In this document: positions 18,094-26,753 of the stretch, piece by piece | Numbering within the stretch: position 1 is the stretch's first letter | Layout: every line of letters begins with the position of its first letter | Assembly: GCF_030704685.1 (NCBI RefSeq) | Contig: NZ_JAUZDX010000001.1 | Location: 372,001 to 436,000 of the forward strand | DNA: 64,000 nt | Direction: 5' to 3' | Source: Acidovorax sp. A1169 | GTDB lineage: Bacteria; Pseudomonadota; Gammaproteobacteria; Burkholderiales; Burkholderiaceae_C | Notes under the pieces: model-generated | What the model saw: only the letters and a program-made list of their open reading frames with translations | Database searches by the model: none | What the model was told of the DNA's origin: nothing | Made by a program: the position numbers and the translations under genes

Positions 18094-18362
18094 AGAGCCT
18101 GTTCCAAGTCTTTTTGCAGCCGCGTTGGGGCGCAATCGGGATGAGTGGATGCTTCGGATGCGCCGCATGGGCACGTGCCCATGCAAGCAGCCGGGGCGTC
18201 CAATCGCCCGATTTCGCTCCAACCCTTCGGTCAGTGGCCTTGGCGGGCGGTCTGCGGCGTTGCGGCGCTTGCCGATAGCACGGCTATCGGCTGCGCACCG
18301 CGCCTGGCATCCCATCCCGGCAAGGGACTTGCGCGGCTTCAAAAAGACTTTGAACAGGCTCT
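18094..18362. repeat. MITE-like element with 31-bp terminal inverted repeats
   Basis: A 269-bp segment between the Mrr-like gene and apbC. The left end (18094-18124, AGAGCCTGTTCCAAGTCTTT and on) and the reverse complement of the right end (18332-18362) match at 29 of 31 positions. Inside are a perfect 20-bp palindrome at 18165-18184 and a hairpin CCGATAGC-ACG-GCTATCGG at 18272-18290. No transposase is encoded; the short open frames across it look like chance. The shape is that of a non-autonomous MITE or a large repetitive extragenic element. The gene-free 387 bases between 18010 and 18396 hold little else. Confidence 0.72.
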
Positions 18363-18396
18363 TGGATAGACTACCTGCCCCACAGGAGTTAATTGC

Positions 18397-19488
18397 ATGG
18401 TAGTCACCGAACAAGGCCTTCTGGCCGCACTTTCCAGCGTACAAGACCCGCACACGGGCAAGGACTATGTCAGCACGCGGGCGTTGCGCAACGTGCAGAT
18501 CAGCGGCGGCGACGTGGCCTTCGACGTGGAGCTGGGCTACCCGGCCAAAAGCCTGGTCCCCGAGCTGCGCCGCAGCCTGGTGGCCGCGGCCAAGGGCGTG
18601 GCCGGGGTGGACAACGTCTCGGTCAACATCACCACCAAGGTGGTGGCCCATGCGGTGCAGCGCGGCGTTCAGTTGCTGCCCCAGGTGAAGAACATCATTG
18701 CCGTGGCATCGGGCAAGGGCGGGGTGGGCAAGAGCACCACCGCCGCCAACCTGGCCCTGGCACTGGCGGCCGAGGGCGCCAGCGTCGGCGTGCTCGATGC
18801 CGACATCTACGGCCCGAGCCAGCCGATGATGCTGGGCATCAGCCGCCGCCCCGAGAGCGAAGACGGCAAGACCATGGAGCCGCTGGAGAACTATGGCGTG
18901 CAGGTCATGTCCATCGGCTTTCTGGTCGACCAGGACGAGGCCATGATCTGGCGCGGCCCCATGGCCACCCAGGCGCTGGAGCAACTGCTGCGCCAGACCA
19001 ACTGGAAGGACCTCGACTACCTCATCATCGACATGCCGCCCGGCACCGGCGACATCCAGCTCACGCTGTCCCAGCGCGTGCCCATGACGGGTGCCGTGAT
19101 CGTCACCACGCCGCAGGACATCGCCCTGCTCGACGCCAAGAAGGGCATCAAGATGTTCGAGAAGGTGGGCGTGCCCATCCTGGGCATCGTCGAGAACATG
19201 GCCGTGCACGTGTGCACCAACTGCGGCCATGTGGAGCATATCTTCGGGGCCGATGGCGGCAAGAAGATGGCGGCCGACTACGGCATGGACTACCTGGGCG
19301 CGCTGCCGCTGGACATGCAGATCCGCCTGCAGGCCGACAGCGGCAAGCCCACCGTGGTGGCCGACCCCGATGGCGATGTGGCCCAGATCTACAAGAAAGT
19401 GGCGCGCACCGTGGCGGTGAAGATCGCCCAGCAGTCCAAGGATTTTTCGTCCAAGTTCCCCAGCATCTCGGTCAGCAAGGACACCTGA
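18397..19488 (+). CDS. apbC: Iron-sulfur cluster carrier protein (Mrp/ApbC)
   Basis: A 363-aa cytoplasmic P-loop ATPase that binds and transfers [4Fe-4S] clusters to apo-enzymes. An N-terminal MIP18/DUF59 domain spans about 1-85. The deviant Walker A motif [10 protein letters not shown] is at 105-114, followed by [17 protein letters not shown] and [11 protein letters not shown]. The cluster-binding CXXC is in [14 protein letters not shown] at about 270-283. A GGAG-containing site (ACAGGAG) precedes the ATG. It stands just downstream of the MITE-like element, so its promoter lies in or next to that repeat. Confidence 0.95.
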   Translation: MVVTEQGLLAALSSVQDPHTGKDYVSTRALRNVQISGGDVAFDVELGYPAKSLVPELRRSLVAAAKGVAGVDNVSVNITTKVVAHAVQRGVQLLPQVKNIIAVASGKGGVGKSTTAANLALALAAEGASVGVLDADIYGPSQPMMLGISRRPESEDGKTMEPLENYGVQVMSIGFLVDQDEAMIWRGPMATQALEQLLRQTNWKDLDYLIIDMPPGTGDIQLTLSQRVPMTGAVIVTTPQDIALLDAKKGIKMFEKVGVPILGIVENMAVHVCTNCGHVEHIFGADGGKKMAADYGMDYLGALPLDMQIRLQADSGKPTVVADPDGDVAQIYKKVARTVAVKIAQQSKDFSSKFPSISVSKDT

Positions 19489-19608
19489 CGGTTTTCGTGG
19501 CCGCTTCCTGCATGGCCTTTTGGGCGGGAAGGATTCAGGCGCCTGCGTGCCGGTGCGCACAGGTCGGTTATCTTCGGTCCACTCCTACAGAGAAGGGCCC
19601 TTGATCCG

Positions 19609-20553
19609 ATGAACCTGCTGGCTGCCATGCGCTACCTGGTGTCGCTCGACGAGCACCGCCACTTCGGGCGGGCCGCCCAGGCCTGCCACATCACGCAGCC
19701 CGCCCTGTCCAATGCCCTGCGGGCGCTGGAGGATGAGTTCGGTGTGGTCATCGTGCAACGCGCGCGCACCTATGCGGGCCTCACGCACGAAGGCGAAGCG
19801 GTGCTGGCCACGGCGCAGCGCATGCTGCGCGACAACGAGGTGCTGCGCCAAGAGTTGCGCAGCACCGAGGCCGCACCCCGCGGCAGGCTGCGCATGGCGG
19901 CCACGCCCACAGCGATCCCCATGCTCTCGCGCTTTGCGGCGTTGCTGCAGGCCCAGCACCCGGGCATCCTGCCGGTGGTGCTGTCCATGAGCTCGCGCGA
20001 GCTGGAGCAGGGGCTCGAAGACCTGTCGCTGGACCTGGCCGTGGGCTACAGCGAGCGCATGCAGGCCAAGGAGGGCAAGCTTCGCTCCTGGCAGCAATGC
20101 AACGAGCACTACTACCTGCTGCGCCGCGCCAAAACCCCCGCACCCGACCGCATGCGCATCGGCGAGCCCATGCGCTGGCGCGATGCCGGCCAGTTGCCCC
20201 TGTGCCTGCTCACCACCGACATGCACAACCGCTTCATCATCGACGAGGCGCTGCGCGAGGCCGGCGTGCCCGCGCCCCCGGCCATCGAGACCAACTCGGT
20301 GCTGACCCTGGTGCTCTCCGTGCTCTCGGGCGAGGTATGCAGCGTCTTGCCTAGTGCCATGGTGGCTGCCGCGCGCAGCGAGCGCAGCCTGGAGGTGCTG
20401 CCCCTGGTTGCTCCCGAGGTGCGCACGCCCATCGGTTTCATGACCCAGCGCGGCCCGCGCGTCTCGCGGGCGCTGGAGGCAGCGCTGGTGCTGCTGGACC
20501 TGCCGCAGTGGCGTGACCACGTCACCGAGTATTGCGGCGAGCTGCGCGACTGA
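19609..20553 (+). CDS. LysR-family transcriptional regulator
   Basis: A 314-aa regulator with an N-terminal winged helix-turn-helix (FGRAAQACHITQPALSNALRALEDEFG, about 20-46) and a C-terminal co-inducer domain starting near residue 90. The first gene of the formate/oxalate island and on the same strand as the rest, 247 bp before the OFA transporter. LysR proteins commonly control formate dehydrogenase operons (for example next to soluble fds genes), so control of this island by formate, oxalate or molybdate is a reasonable inference. I cannot name the effector from the sequence. Confidence 0.9.
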   Translation: MNLLAAMRYLVSLDEHRHFGRAAQACHITQPALSNALRALEDEFGVVIVQRARTYAGLTHEGEAVLATAQRMLRDNEVLRQELRSTEAAPRGRLRMAATPTAIPMLSRFAALLQAQHPGILPVVLSMSSRELEQGLEDLSLDLAVGYSERMQAKEGKLRSWQQCNEHYYLLRRAKTPAPDRMRIGEPMRWRDAGQLPLCLLTTDMHNRFIIDEALREAGVPAPPAIETNSVLTLVLSVLSGEVCSVLPSAMVAAARSERSLEVLPLVAPEVRTPIGFMTQRGPRVSRALEAALVLLDLPQWRDHVTEYCGELRD

Positions 20554-20685
20554 CGCCAGGCCATCCGCCTTGAGGCGCTGCGCGCCTTCACCGTCCCCCG
20601 CGCCTCGCTGTGCGGTGCGGGAGCGGGACGCTCCCCGTCCATTGGATACTGATTTGTGCGCTGTCCTTCATTCATGAGTTGAATC

Positions 20686-20763
20686 GCCATATGTGCGGAT
20701 TCAATTTGACGCTATGGCGCTCCTCTTCGGACACTGCGCTGGGCGTCTTGACCGGCGTCAAGA
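20686..20763. promoter_or_regulatory. Inverted repeats upstream of the OFA transporter, candidate operator
   Basis: In the 247-bp gap before the transporter, GCCATA at 20686-20691 and TATGGC at 20713-20718 form an inverted pair 21 bases apart. A tighter dyad TCTTGAC-CGGC-GTCAAGA lies at 20746-20763. Either could be a binding site for the adjacent LysR protein. No convincing -35/-10 pair is visible by eye. Binding is inferred. Confidence 0.35.
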
Positions 20764-20800
20764 ACACAGCGCGTGCGCACCAACAAGGGAGAGAGAACAT

Positions 20801-22477
20801 ATGACTGCTTCATCTGCGGCGACTGCACCCATGCCCGGGTCTTACGCATCCCCCGGGTTCCTGGACAAGGAACGCATCATTGCGGGGCCTGGCTTCAACC
20901 GGTGGCTGGTGCCCCCGGCGGCCCTTGCGATCCACCTGTGCATCGGCATGGCCTACGGCTTCTCGGTGTTCTGGCTGCCGCTGTCCAAGGCCCTGGCCAC
21001 GGCCGGCACCGGTGCGGCCTGCCCCAAGGACATGAGCTTCTTTGCTGAACTGTTCGCCAGCGGATGCGACTGGCGTGTGGCCACGCTTGGGTGGATGTAC
21101 ACCCTGTTCTTCGTCTTCCTGGGCTGTTCGGCCGCCATCTGGGGCGGCTGGCTGGAGCGCTCGGGCCCGCGCAAGGCCGGCGTGGTTTCGGCCGTGTGCT
21201 GGTGCGGCGGCATGCTGCTGTCGGCACTCGGTATCCACCTGCACCAGTTCTGGCTCATGATCCTGGGCTCGGGCGTCATCGGGGGCATCGGGCTCGGGCT
21301 CGGCTACATCTCCCCGGTGTCCACGCTGATCAAGTGGTTCCCTGACCGGCGCGGCATGGCCACCGGCATGGCCATCATGGGCTTCGGCGGCGGCGCGATG
21401 ATCGGCTCGCCCCTGGCCGTGGACCTGATGAAGAACTTCTCCAGCCCCACCGACGTGGGCGTGATGCAGACCTTCGTGGTCATGGCGCTGGGGTACTTCG
21501 TGTTCATGATGGCCGGCGCGCTGGGCTACCGCGTACCCCCCACAGGCTGGAAGCCCGCTGGCTGGACGCCTCCGCCCCCGTCGGCCAATGCCATGATCAC
21601 CCAGCGCCACGTGCATGTGAAGCGTGTCTGGGGCATTCCCCAGTTCTGGCTGATCTGGGTCGTGCTGTGCATGAACGTGAGCGCCGGCATCGGCGTGATC
21701 GGCATGGCCTCGCCCATGCTGCAGGAAGTCTTCGGCGGTGGGCTGATCGGTGTGCAACAGAAGTTCGGCGAGCTTGACAAGACCCAGCTGGCCGCCATCG
21801 CGGCGGTGGCGGGCGGCTTCACGGCACTGCTGTCGCTGTTCAACATCGGTGGCCGCTTCTTCTGGGCCAGCCTGTCCGACAAGTTCGGCCGCAAGATGAC
21901 CTATGTGATCTTCTTCGTGCTCGGCGCTCTGATGTACGCGAGCATTCCCAGCTCTGCCGGCGCCGGCAGCAAGCTGCTGTTCGTGGGCGCCTTCTGCGTC
22001 ATCCTGTCGATGTACGGCGGTGGCTTCGCCACGGTGCCAGCCTACCTGGCCGACCTGTTCGGCACGCAGTTCGTGGGTGCCATCCATGGCCGCCTGCTCA
22101 CTGCCTGGGCCACGGCCGGCATCCTGGGCCCCGTGGTCGTGAACTACATGCGCGAGTACCAGCTGGGCCTGGGCCTGCCGCGCGAGCAGGTCTACAACCA
22201 GACCATGTACATCCTGGTGGGCATGCTGGTCATCGGGCTCATTGCCAACCTGATGGTGCGCCCCCTGGCCGACAAGTGGTTCATGAGCGACACGGAACTG
22301 GCGCACGAGAAGAAGCTGGCCCACGAAAAGATCGTGGCGGCCGAAGTGGGCGGCGGTACCGGTGGTGGCGGAACGACCAGCCCCGCCGTGGTGGCCTTCG
22401 CCTGGGCAGCGGTGGGCATCCCCCTCCTCTGGGGCATCTATAAGACCCTGGTGAGCGCCGCCAAGTTCTTCCAGTAA
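20801..22477 (+). CDS. OFA-family MFS transporter (oxalate/formate antiporter type)
   Basis: A 558-aa major facilitator protein of the OxlT-like OFA group. About twelve membrane segments plus a thirteenth at the C-terminus (AFAWAAVGIPLLWGIYKTLV). Signatures are GMAYGFSVFWLPLSKAL at about 50, WGGWLERSGPRKAG after segment 3, GLGLGYISPVSTLIKWFPDRRG, and FWASLSDKFGRKMTYVIFF. A hydrophilic loop carries PTGWKPAGWTPPPPS. The RBS AAGGGAGAG precedes ATG 20801. Located before formate dehydrogenase genes, it most likely moves formate, oxalate or a related carboxylate. A glycine-rich linker lies before the last helix. Confidence 0.88.
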   Translation: MTASSAATAPMPGSYASPGFLDKERIIAGPGFNRWLVPPAALAIHLCIGMAYGFSVFWLPLSKALATAGTGAACPKDMSFFAELFASGCDWRVATLGWMYTLFFVFLGCSAAIWGGWLERSGPRKAGVVSAVCWCGGMLLSALGIHLHQFWLMILGSGVIGGIGLGLGYISPVSTLIKWFPDRRGMATGMAIMGFGGGAMIGSPLAVDLMKNFSSPTDVGVMQTFVVMALGYFVFMMAGALGYRVPPTGWKPAGWTPPPPSANAMITQRHVHVKRVWGIPQFWLIWVVLCMNVSAGIGVIGMASPMLQEVFGGGLIGVQQKFGELDKTQLAAIAAVAGGFTALLSLFNIGGRFFWASLSDKFGRKMTYVIFFVLGALMYASIPSSAGAGSKLLFVGAFCVILSMYGGGFATVPAYLADLFGTQFVGAIHGRLLTAWATAGILGPVVVNYMREYQLGLGLPREQVYNQTMYILVGMLVIGLIANLMVRPLADKWFMSDTELAHEKKLAHEKIVAAEVGGGTGGGGTTSPAVVAFAWAAVGIPLLWGIYKTLVSAAKFFQ

Positions 22478-22489
22478 GCAGGCGACTGC

Positions 22490-24019
22490 ATGCTGGTGCT
22501 ACCTGGCTCACGGAAGCGTCGGATCAATGCTGCGGCCGGGCGCTTTGCGGCTGAGCACAACGGAGCGTTCAGCCTGGCCGCACCGGCGGCTGCCGGGCAG
22601 GCGCCGGTGCTGCTGTGCAGTGGCCGGTCGCTCAACGGCGATTTCGCTGTGGCGGACCGCTTCACGGCCCAGACGGGGGTGCGCGCCACCGTCTTTGCCC
22701 GCCAGGGTGAAGATTTCGTGCGCATCGCCACGTCGGTGCGCAAGCAGAATGGCGAGCGTGCCGTGGGCACGTTGCTCGACCGCTCGCACCCTGCCTACCG
22801 CCAACTGCTGGCGGGCCAGCCCTATGCCGGCTACGCCACCGTGTTCGGGCGCCAGAACATGACCCGCTACGACCCGGTGCGCAACGCCACCGGCGAGGTG
22901 GTGGGCGTGCTCTACGTGGGGCTCGACGTGAGCGAGATCCCCTCCCTCGGTATGGCCGGGCGCCTGGCGCTGTGGGTGCTGGGCGGGCAGTACCTGCTGT
23001 GGGCGCTGGCCTGGCTGGCGCTGCCTGCGCTACCAGCCGCCTGGCTCGCCTTCGGGGTGTGCCAGCCGCTGCTGCTGGCGGCGCTGGTCCATGGCCTGGT
23101 GCAGCGCACCATCTCCATGCCAGTGGCACAGGGCCGCAGTGCCGCGCTGCGGCTGGCTGCGGGCGATCTCACCACGCAGATGCATGTCGCGCAGCGCGAC
23201 GAGGTGGGGCAGATGCTGCAGGCCATCAACGGCATCGGCGTGGGCCTGGCCGGCCTGGTGGGCAACGTGCGGCGCGGGGCCGAAGGGCTGCGCCTGTCCA
23301 CCCGCGAGATCGCCGACGGCAACAACGACCTGGCCACCCGCACCGAGCAGCAGGCCGGCGAGGTGAACACCACGGCATCCGCCCTGGAGCAATTGACCGC
23401 CACGGTGGCGCAGAACGCCGAGCATGCGCGCCGTGTCAATGGCCTGATGGGCGCCGTCGCCCAGGCCAGCGGCGAGAGCGGTGCGGCGGTAGAGCGGGTG
23501 GTGACCACCATGGCCGAAATCCGCGACGGTGCCCACCGCATCCGCGACATCATTGGCATCATCGACTCGATTGCCTTTCAGACCAACATCCTGGCGCTCA
23601 ATGCTGCGGTGGAAGCCGCCCGTGCGAGCGAGCAGGGCCGGGGCTTTGCGGTGGTGGCTTCGGAGGTGCGGGGCCTGGCCACGCGCTCGGCGGCCGCTGC
23701 GAGCGAGATCCGGGGGCTCATCTCCACCTCGGTGGATCGTGTGGATGCCGGTGGGGGCTTGGTGCAGGCCGCTCGCACATCCATGCAGGGCATTGCACAA
23801 TCCATCGGTGAGGTGACCCGGCTCATCGAGGGCATTGCCACCGCCAGCGGGCAGCAAAGCCATGGCATCGAAGACATCCACCACAGCGTGGGGCGCATCG
23901 AGCAGATGACGCAGCAGAACGCCGCCCTGGTGGAAGAAGCCGCCGCTGCCGCCATGCGCATGCGGGAGCAGGCGGCCACGCTGGCCGATGCGGCCGCCAC
24001 GTTCAAGACCCCCACATAG
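22490..24019 (+). CDS. Methyl-accepting chemotaxis protein with Cache domain, lacking the first membrane helix
   Basis: A 509-aa chemoreceptor starting 12 bp after the transporter stop, so probably cotranscribed. A Cache_3/Cache_2-type ligand domain covers about 12-150 ([57 protein letters not shown]). Then come about 50 hydrophobic residues (two possible helices), a HAMP-like stretch, and the signalling hairpin [20 protein letters not shown]. Unlike normal Cache receptors there is no N-terminal membrane helix, only 11 residues before the sensor. I see no upstream in-frame start that restores it. The sensor could therefore be cytoplasmic, or the gene is 5'-truncated. Confidence 0.85.
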   Translation: MLVLPGSRKRRINAAAGRFAAEHNGAFSLAAPAAAGQAPVLLCSGRSLNGDFAVADRFTAQTGVRATVFARQGEDFVRIATSVRKQNGERAVGTLLDRSHPAYRQLLAGQPYAGYATVFGRQNMTRYDPVRNATGEVVGVLYVGLDVSEIPSLGMAGRLALWVLGGQYLLWALAWLALPALPAAWLAFGVCQPLLLAALVHGLVQRTISMPVAQGRSAALRLAAGDLTTQMHVAQRDEVGQMLQAINGIGVGLAGLVGNVRRGAEGLRLSTREIADGNNDLATRTEQQAGEVNTTASALEQLTATVAQNAEHARRVNGLMGAVAQASGESGAAVERVVTTMAEIRDGAHRIRDIIGIIDSIAFQTNILALNAAVEAARASEQGRGFAVVASEVRGLATRSAAAASEIRGLISTSVDRVDAGGGLVQAARTSMQGIAQSIGEVTRLIEGIATASGQQSHGIEDIHHSVGRIEQMTQQNAALVEEAAAAAMRMREQAATLADAAATFKTPT

Positions 24020-24088
24020 ACGACAGCAGGGGGTGCCGGGGACGCCGCAGGCGCAGCGGTGCGGCCGGCAAACCCAGTCCAGGAGACC

Positions 24089-26428
24089 ATGATGAAACAG
24101 GAAAAGATCGAGTTCTACAAAGGCCCCGCCGGCGGCTGGGGGGCGCTCAACAGCGTCAAGAATGCGCTGCTGCGCCAGGACATCCCGATCAAGGGCGCCA
24201 GGACACTGCTGTCGGCCAACCAGCCCGATGGCTTTGACTGCCCGGGCTGCGCCTGGCCGGACCGCAACCATGCCTCGACCTTCGAGTTTTGCGAAAACGG
24301 CGTCAAGGCCGTGGCCGCAGAGGCCACGGCCCGGCGCGCGGGGCCCGGCCTGTTTGCCCAGTACACGGTGGCCGAGCTGGCCGAGCAGAGCGATTTCTGG
24401 CTCGAAGACCAGGGCCGGCTCACGCAGCCCATGGCCTACCACGCGCCCAGCGACCAGTACCGCCCCATTTCGTGGGACGACGCCTTCGCGCTGATCGCGC
24501 GCCACCTGAACGCGCTGCCTGACCCCAACCAGGCCATCTTCTACACCTCGGGCCGGGCCAGCAACGAAGCGGCCTTCCTGTACCAGCTGTTCGTGCGCCA
24601 GTACGGCACGAACAACTTCCCCGATTGCTCCAACATGTGCCACGAGCCCAGCGGCAGCGGCATGCGCCCGCAGATCGGCGTGGGCAAGGGCACGGTGACC
24701 CTGCACGACTTCGAGTGCGCGGACGCGATCTTCATCTTCGGCCAGAACCCCGGCACCAACCACCCGCGCATGCTCGGCGAGCTGCGCGAGGCGCACAAGC
24801 GCGGCGCGCGCATCGTAAGCTTCAACCCCCTGCGCGAGCGCGGGCTGGAGCGCTTTGCCGACCCGCAGGACAAGCTGGAGATGGCCACCTTCGGCTCCAC
24901 CCCCATCAGCACGCATTACTTCCAGCTGCGCGTGGGCGGCGACCTGCCGGCCGTCAAGGGCATGATGAAGCATGTGCTGGAGCAGGAGGACGCGCGTGGC
25001 GGCGTGCTCGACAAGGCCTTCATCGCCGAGCACACCACGGGCTTCGAGGCGCTGGTGGAGAACCTGCGCGCGGAATCCTGGGCGCTGCTGGAGCAGGAGT
25101 CTGGCCTGACCGAGGAGCAGATGCGCTCTGCAGGCGACATCTACATCGGCGCCAAGAACGTGATCGCCTGCTGGGGCATGGGCATCACGCAGCACAAGCA
25201 TGCGGTGGACACCATCCAGGCCATCGTGAGCTGGCTCATGCTGCGCGGCAACATCGGCCGCGAAGGCGCCGGCCCCTGCCCGGTGCGCGGCCACAGCAAC
25301 GTGCAGGGCGACCGCACCATGGGCATCTGGGAAAAGCCCCCGGTGGCCCTGCTCGACAGGCTGCGCGACGTGTTCGGCTTCGAGCCGCCGCGCGAGCACG
25401 GTGTGGACACGGTGGAGGCCATCCGCCACATGCTGGACGGCAAGGGCAAGGTGTTCTTCGCCCTGGGCGGCAACTTTGCCGCCGCCACCCCCGACACCTA
25501 CGAGACCTGGAAGGCGCTGCAGCGCTGCGACCTCACGGTGCACGTGACCACCAAGCTCAACCGCAGCCACATCGTGCATGGCAAGGAGGCGCTGATCCTG
25601 CCCTGCCTGGGCCGCACCGAGATCGACGTGCAGGCCGGTGGCCCCCAGGGCGTGACGGTGGAGGACTCGATGAGCATGGTGCACATCTCGGTGGGCATCA
25701 ACCCGCCCGCGTCCGAGCACCTGCTGTCCGAGCCGGCCATCGTGGCGCGTCTCGCTGCCGCCACGCTGGGCGCGCGCAGCAGCGTGCCCTGGGCCTGGCT
25801 GGTCGAGGACTATGCGCGCATCCGCGACCAGATCGAAAAGGTCTTCCCCGATTTCAAGGACTTCAACCAGCGCGTGGCCGTGCCCGGCGGGTTCCGGCTG
25901 CGCAACACGGCCAGCGAGCGGGTCTGGGCCACGGCCTCGGGCAAGGCCAGCTTCCATGCGCCCCTGGTGCCGCAGGACACGCCCTCGCACAAGGCGCGCG
26001 AGCGGTTCAAGGATTCGATCGTCTTCACCCTGCTCACCACGCGCTCGCACGACCAGTACAACACCACCATCTACGGCATGGACGACCGCTACCGCGGCGT
26101 CTACGGCCAGCGCCGCGTGGTCTTCATCAACGAGAAGGACATCCGCGCCCTGGGCATGCAGGACGGCGACTGGGTCGACATCCAGACCGTGTGGAGCGAC
26201 GGGCAGGAGCGCCGGGCCGACCGCTTCAAGCTGGTGGCCTACGACATCCCGCGCGGCAACCTCGCGGCCTACTACCCCGAGACGAATCCACTGGTGCCGC
26301 TGTCGGCCGTGGCCGACACGGCGGGCACGCCCACCTCCAAGTCCATCCCGGTGCTGCTGGAGCCGCACGTGCCGGGCGGGGCCACCCTTGCGGCGTCTGC
26401 CGTGCCGGCGCAGGCCGAGGCCCCATGA
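24089..26428 (+). CDS. FdhF/YdeP-family molybdopterin oxidoreductase
   Basis: A 779-aa cytoplasmic-type molybdoenzyme of the YdeP family (known as formate-dehydrogenase-like, substrate undefined). Near the N-terminus are C51, C54 (DCPGCAWPD) and C68, rather than the four-Cys set of true FdhF. A Cys-His pair, C184-H185 in SNMCHEPSGSG, occupies the place of the Mo-binding Cys/Sec-His of formate dehydrogenases. Cofactor-binding segments include FIFGQNPGTNHPRML, WGMGITQHKHAVD and LLTTRSHDQYNTTIYG. No Tat signal. AGGAG precedes a double ATG (24089, 24092). It is followed by the small protein and fdhD. Confidence 0.88.
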   Translation: MMKQEKIEFYKGPAGGWGALNSVKNALLRQDIPIKGARTLLSANQPDGFDCPGCAWPDRNHASTFEFCENGVKAVAAEATARRAGPGLFAQYTVAELAEQSDFWLEDQGRLTQPMAYHAPSDQYRPISWDDAFALIARHLNALPDPNQAIFYTSGRASNEAAFLYQLFVRQYGTNNFPDCSNMCHEPSGSGMRPQIGVGKGTVTLHDFECADAIFIFGQNPGTNHPRMLGELREAHKRGARIVSFNPLRERGLERFADPQDKLEMATFGSTPISTHYFQLRVGGDLPAVKGMMKHVLEQEDARGGVLDKAFIAEHTTGFEALVENLRAESWALLEQESGLTEEQMRSAGDIYIGAKNVIACWGMGITQHKHAVDTIQAIVSWLMLRGNIGREGAGPCPVRGHSNVQGDRTMGIWEKPPVALLDRLRDVFGFEPPREHGVDTVEAIRHMLDGKGKVFFALGGNFAAATPDTYETWKALQRCDLTVHVTTKLNRSHIVHGKEALILPCLGRTEIDVQAGGPQGVTVEDSMSMVHISVGINPPASEHLLSEPAIVARLAAATLGARSSVPWAWLVEDYARIRDQIEKVFPDFKDFNQRVAVPGGFRLRNTASERVWATASGKASFHAPLVPQDTPSHKARERFKDSIVFTLLTTRSHDQYNTTIYGMDDRYRGVYGQRRVVFINEKDIRALGMQDGDWVDIQTVWSDGQERRADRFKLVAYDIPRGNLAAYYPETNPLVPLSAVADTAGTPTSKSIPVLLEPHVPGGATLAASAVPAQAEAP

Positions 26429-26456
26429 GCGCGGTGGACCGCAGAAAGCCCATGCC

Positions 26457-26753
26457 ATGACGGCCGTGCAAGAGACGCTGGCGGGCGCCATCCTGCGTGC
26501 GCTGGCCGAAGAGTCCCCGGACACGCCGGCCGGTGCGCCCGGCGTGTCGCTGCCGCGCCTGGGCAAGCGCCTGGGCCAGGGCGTGAGCGTGCTCCTGCGC
26601 GAACTCACGCTGATGAGCGATGCCTCGGTGGGTGGCCAGCGCGGCCCCGGCTGGGTGCGCGTGGACCAGGTGGGTGAGCGCTGGGTGGCCCACCTGACCG
26701 ACGCCGGCCGGGCCGTGGCCCGGGAACTGCCTGCGGCGGGGGCGGCGCCATGA
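26457..26753 (+). CDS. Small winged-helix-like protein of the formate island
   Basis: A 98-aa soluble protein that I do not recognise by name. The pattern is helix (ETLAGAILRALAEE), helix-turn-helix-like (SLPRLGKRLGQGVSVLLREL) and a beta hairpin with RVDQVGERWVAHLTDAGRA, which resembles a small winged helix. It lies between the YdeP-type enzyme (28-base gap) and fdhD, which it overlaps by ATGA, so it is surely cotranslated. A role as a local regulator or as a partner of FdhD is possible. Neither is shown. Confidence 0.72.
   Translation: MTAVQETLAGAILRALAEESPDTPAGAPGVSLPRLGKRLGQGVSVLLRELTLMSDASVGGQRGPGWVRVDQVGERWVAHLTDAGRAVARELPAAGAAP

Noticed and set aside
18125..18403. Small ORFs across the MITE-like element
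   Set aside because: They run through the inverted repeats and palindromes, and show no start signal or family resemblance.
20610..20804. A 64-codon ORF before the OFA transporter
   Set aside because: No ribosome-binding site or recognisable sequence, and it overlaps the proposed operators and the transporter start.
26425..26460. An 11-codon ORF (MSAVDRRKPMP) linking the YdeP-type gene to the small protein
   Set aside because: It could be a coupling peptide by overlap (ATGA at both ends), but it is too short to support as a gene.
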